35,217 nucleotides of DNA, taken from NCBI GenBank assembly GCA_030065205.1, contig JASJDN010000029.1:1-35217 (forward strand), given 5' to 3'. Positions 35,001-35,217 of the stretch are shown piece after piece. This DNA is from Crocosphaera sp. Lineage in GTDB: Bacteria; Cyanobacteriota; Cyanobacteriia; Cyanobacteriales; Microcystaceae. The notes beneath the pieces are model-generated. The model searched no databases, had not been told where the DNA came from, and saw only the letters and a program-made list of their open reading frames with translations. Each line of letters opens with the position of its first letter. Positions within the stretch are counted from its first letter, which is position 1. The translations under genes were made by a program, and so were the position numbers.

Positions 35001-35217
35001 GCAGAGGGAGCAGGGGGAGCAGGGGGAGCAGAGGGAGCAGGGGGAGCAGGGGGAGCAGAGGGAGCAGGGGGAGCAGGGGGAGCAGGGGGAGCAGGGGGAG
35101 CAGAGGGAGCAAAGGGAGCAGGGGGAGCAGAGGGAGCAGGGGGAGCAGAGGGAGCAGGGGGAGCAGAGGGAGCAGGGGGAGCAGAGGGAGCAGGGGGAGC
35201 AGAGGGAGCAGGGGGAG
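35001..35217. repeat. G-rich 9-bp tandem array, 24 units, continues past the window
   Basis: Starting four bases after the phoX stop, 24 full units of 9 bp run to the edge: GCAGGGGGA (14 units), GCAGAGGGA (9) and GCAAAGGGA (1, the 13th). Units 14-24 alternate strictly G-type/A-type, forming an 18-bp higher-order period. Units 8-11 give four G5 runs with 4-nt spacers, a classic G-quadruplex pattern on the coding strand. All frames are open, as the period is a multiple of three, but no start is evident. Confidence 0.95.

Noticed and set aside
35001-35217. CRISPR array
   Set aside because: The unit is 9 bp with no spacers; it is a simple tandem repeat.
1-35217. tRNA, rRNA or riboswitch genes
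   Set aside because: No T-loop GTTCGA-type motif with matching arms, no rRNA-like block, and no recognisable riboswitch core was found by reading both strands; a covariance-model search would be decisive.

Overview
The window comes from a cyanobacterium, most likely a unicellular Crocosphaera/Cyanothece-type organism. This is inferred, not measured. The DNA is AT-rich. I count 13 exact copies of the cyanobacterial HIP1 octamer GCGATCGC (for example at 926, 5200, 13100, 18517, 26072, 29585). The gene set is also cyanobacterial: Vipp1, HemJ, a DUF4336 protein, a stand-alone Nfu scaffold, AAA-like (PF14516-type) remnants, and heptamer tandem repeats between genes.

Layout. 1-480: the 5' part of a TnpB gene running off the left edge and abutting a channel gene. 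481-2205: a two-RCK, two-helix channel-like protein with a degenerate selectivity filter. 2308-7144: a glycan-type cluster of two Gfo/Idh/MocA oxidoreductases, divergent from a GT4 and a membrane GT2 glycosyltransferase. 7267-8454: DUF4336 protein. 8480-9785: a complete-looking IS200/IS605-type element that carries only tnpB and has matching hairpins at both ends. 9857-11101: a methyltransferase and a PEP-CTERM-like surface protein. 11258-15019: metal handling (copper P-type ATPase, FTR1-type iron permease, ferritin-like protein). 15189-19557: a small membrane ORF, then housekeeping genes (tyrS, vipp1, a thioredoxin, a class I/II aminotransferase), with a PATE/MITE-like IS remnant between vipp1 and the thioredoxin.

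19558-23178 is the accessory and decaying part. It holds a GTG-started one-helix protein with a duplicated 20-residue segment, two broken AAA-like NTPase genes, and a UPF0175-like/DUF3368 toxin-antitoxin pair. 23184-25162 is an Amt ammonium transporter preceded by a membrane protein with a soluble C-terminal domain that may be winged-helix. 25207-32547 is mostly housekeeping: GT4, ComB-like phosphatase, Nfu, RNase D-like exonuclease, PlsC-like acyltransferase, Uma2-like nuclease, HemJ and ArgS. A 272-bp palindrome-ended MITE-like repeat lies between hemJ and argS. 32816-34996 pairs a membrane GGDEF protein with a Tat-exported PhoX-like protein. The window ends inside a G-rich 9-bp tandem array that starts four bases after the phoX stop.

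The most informative things to follow up are: the lone TnpB element with its own end hairpins; the AAA-like wreckage next to the duplicated-repeat membrane protein, including an A AAA AAG heptamer exactly where the frame breaks; the channel whose TVGYG position reads TGAGG; the membrane protein in tandem with amt; and the G-quadruplex-capable array. I see no CRISPR array, rRNA or tRNA, and no clear large unknown multi-gene defence system.
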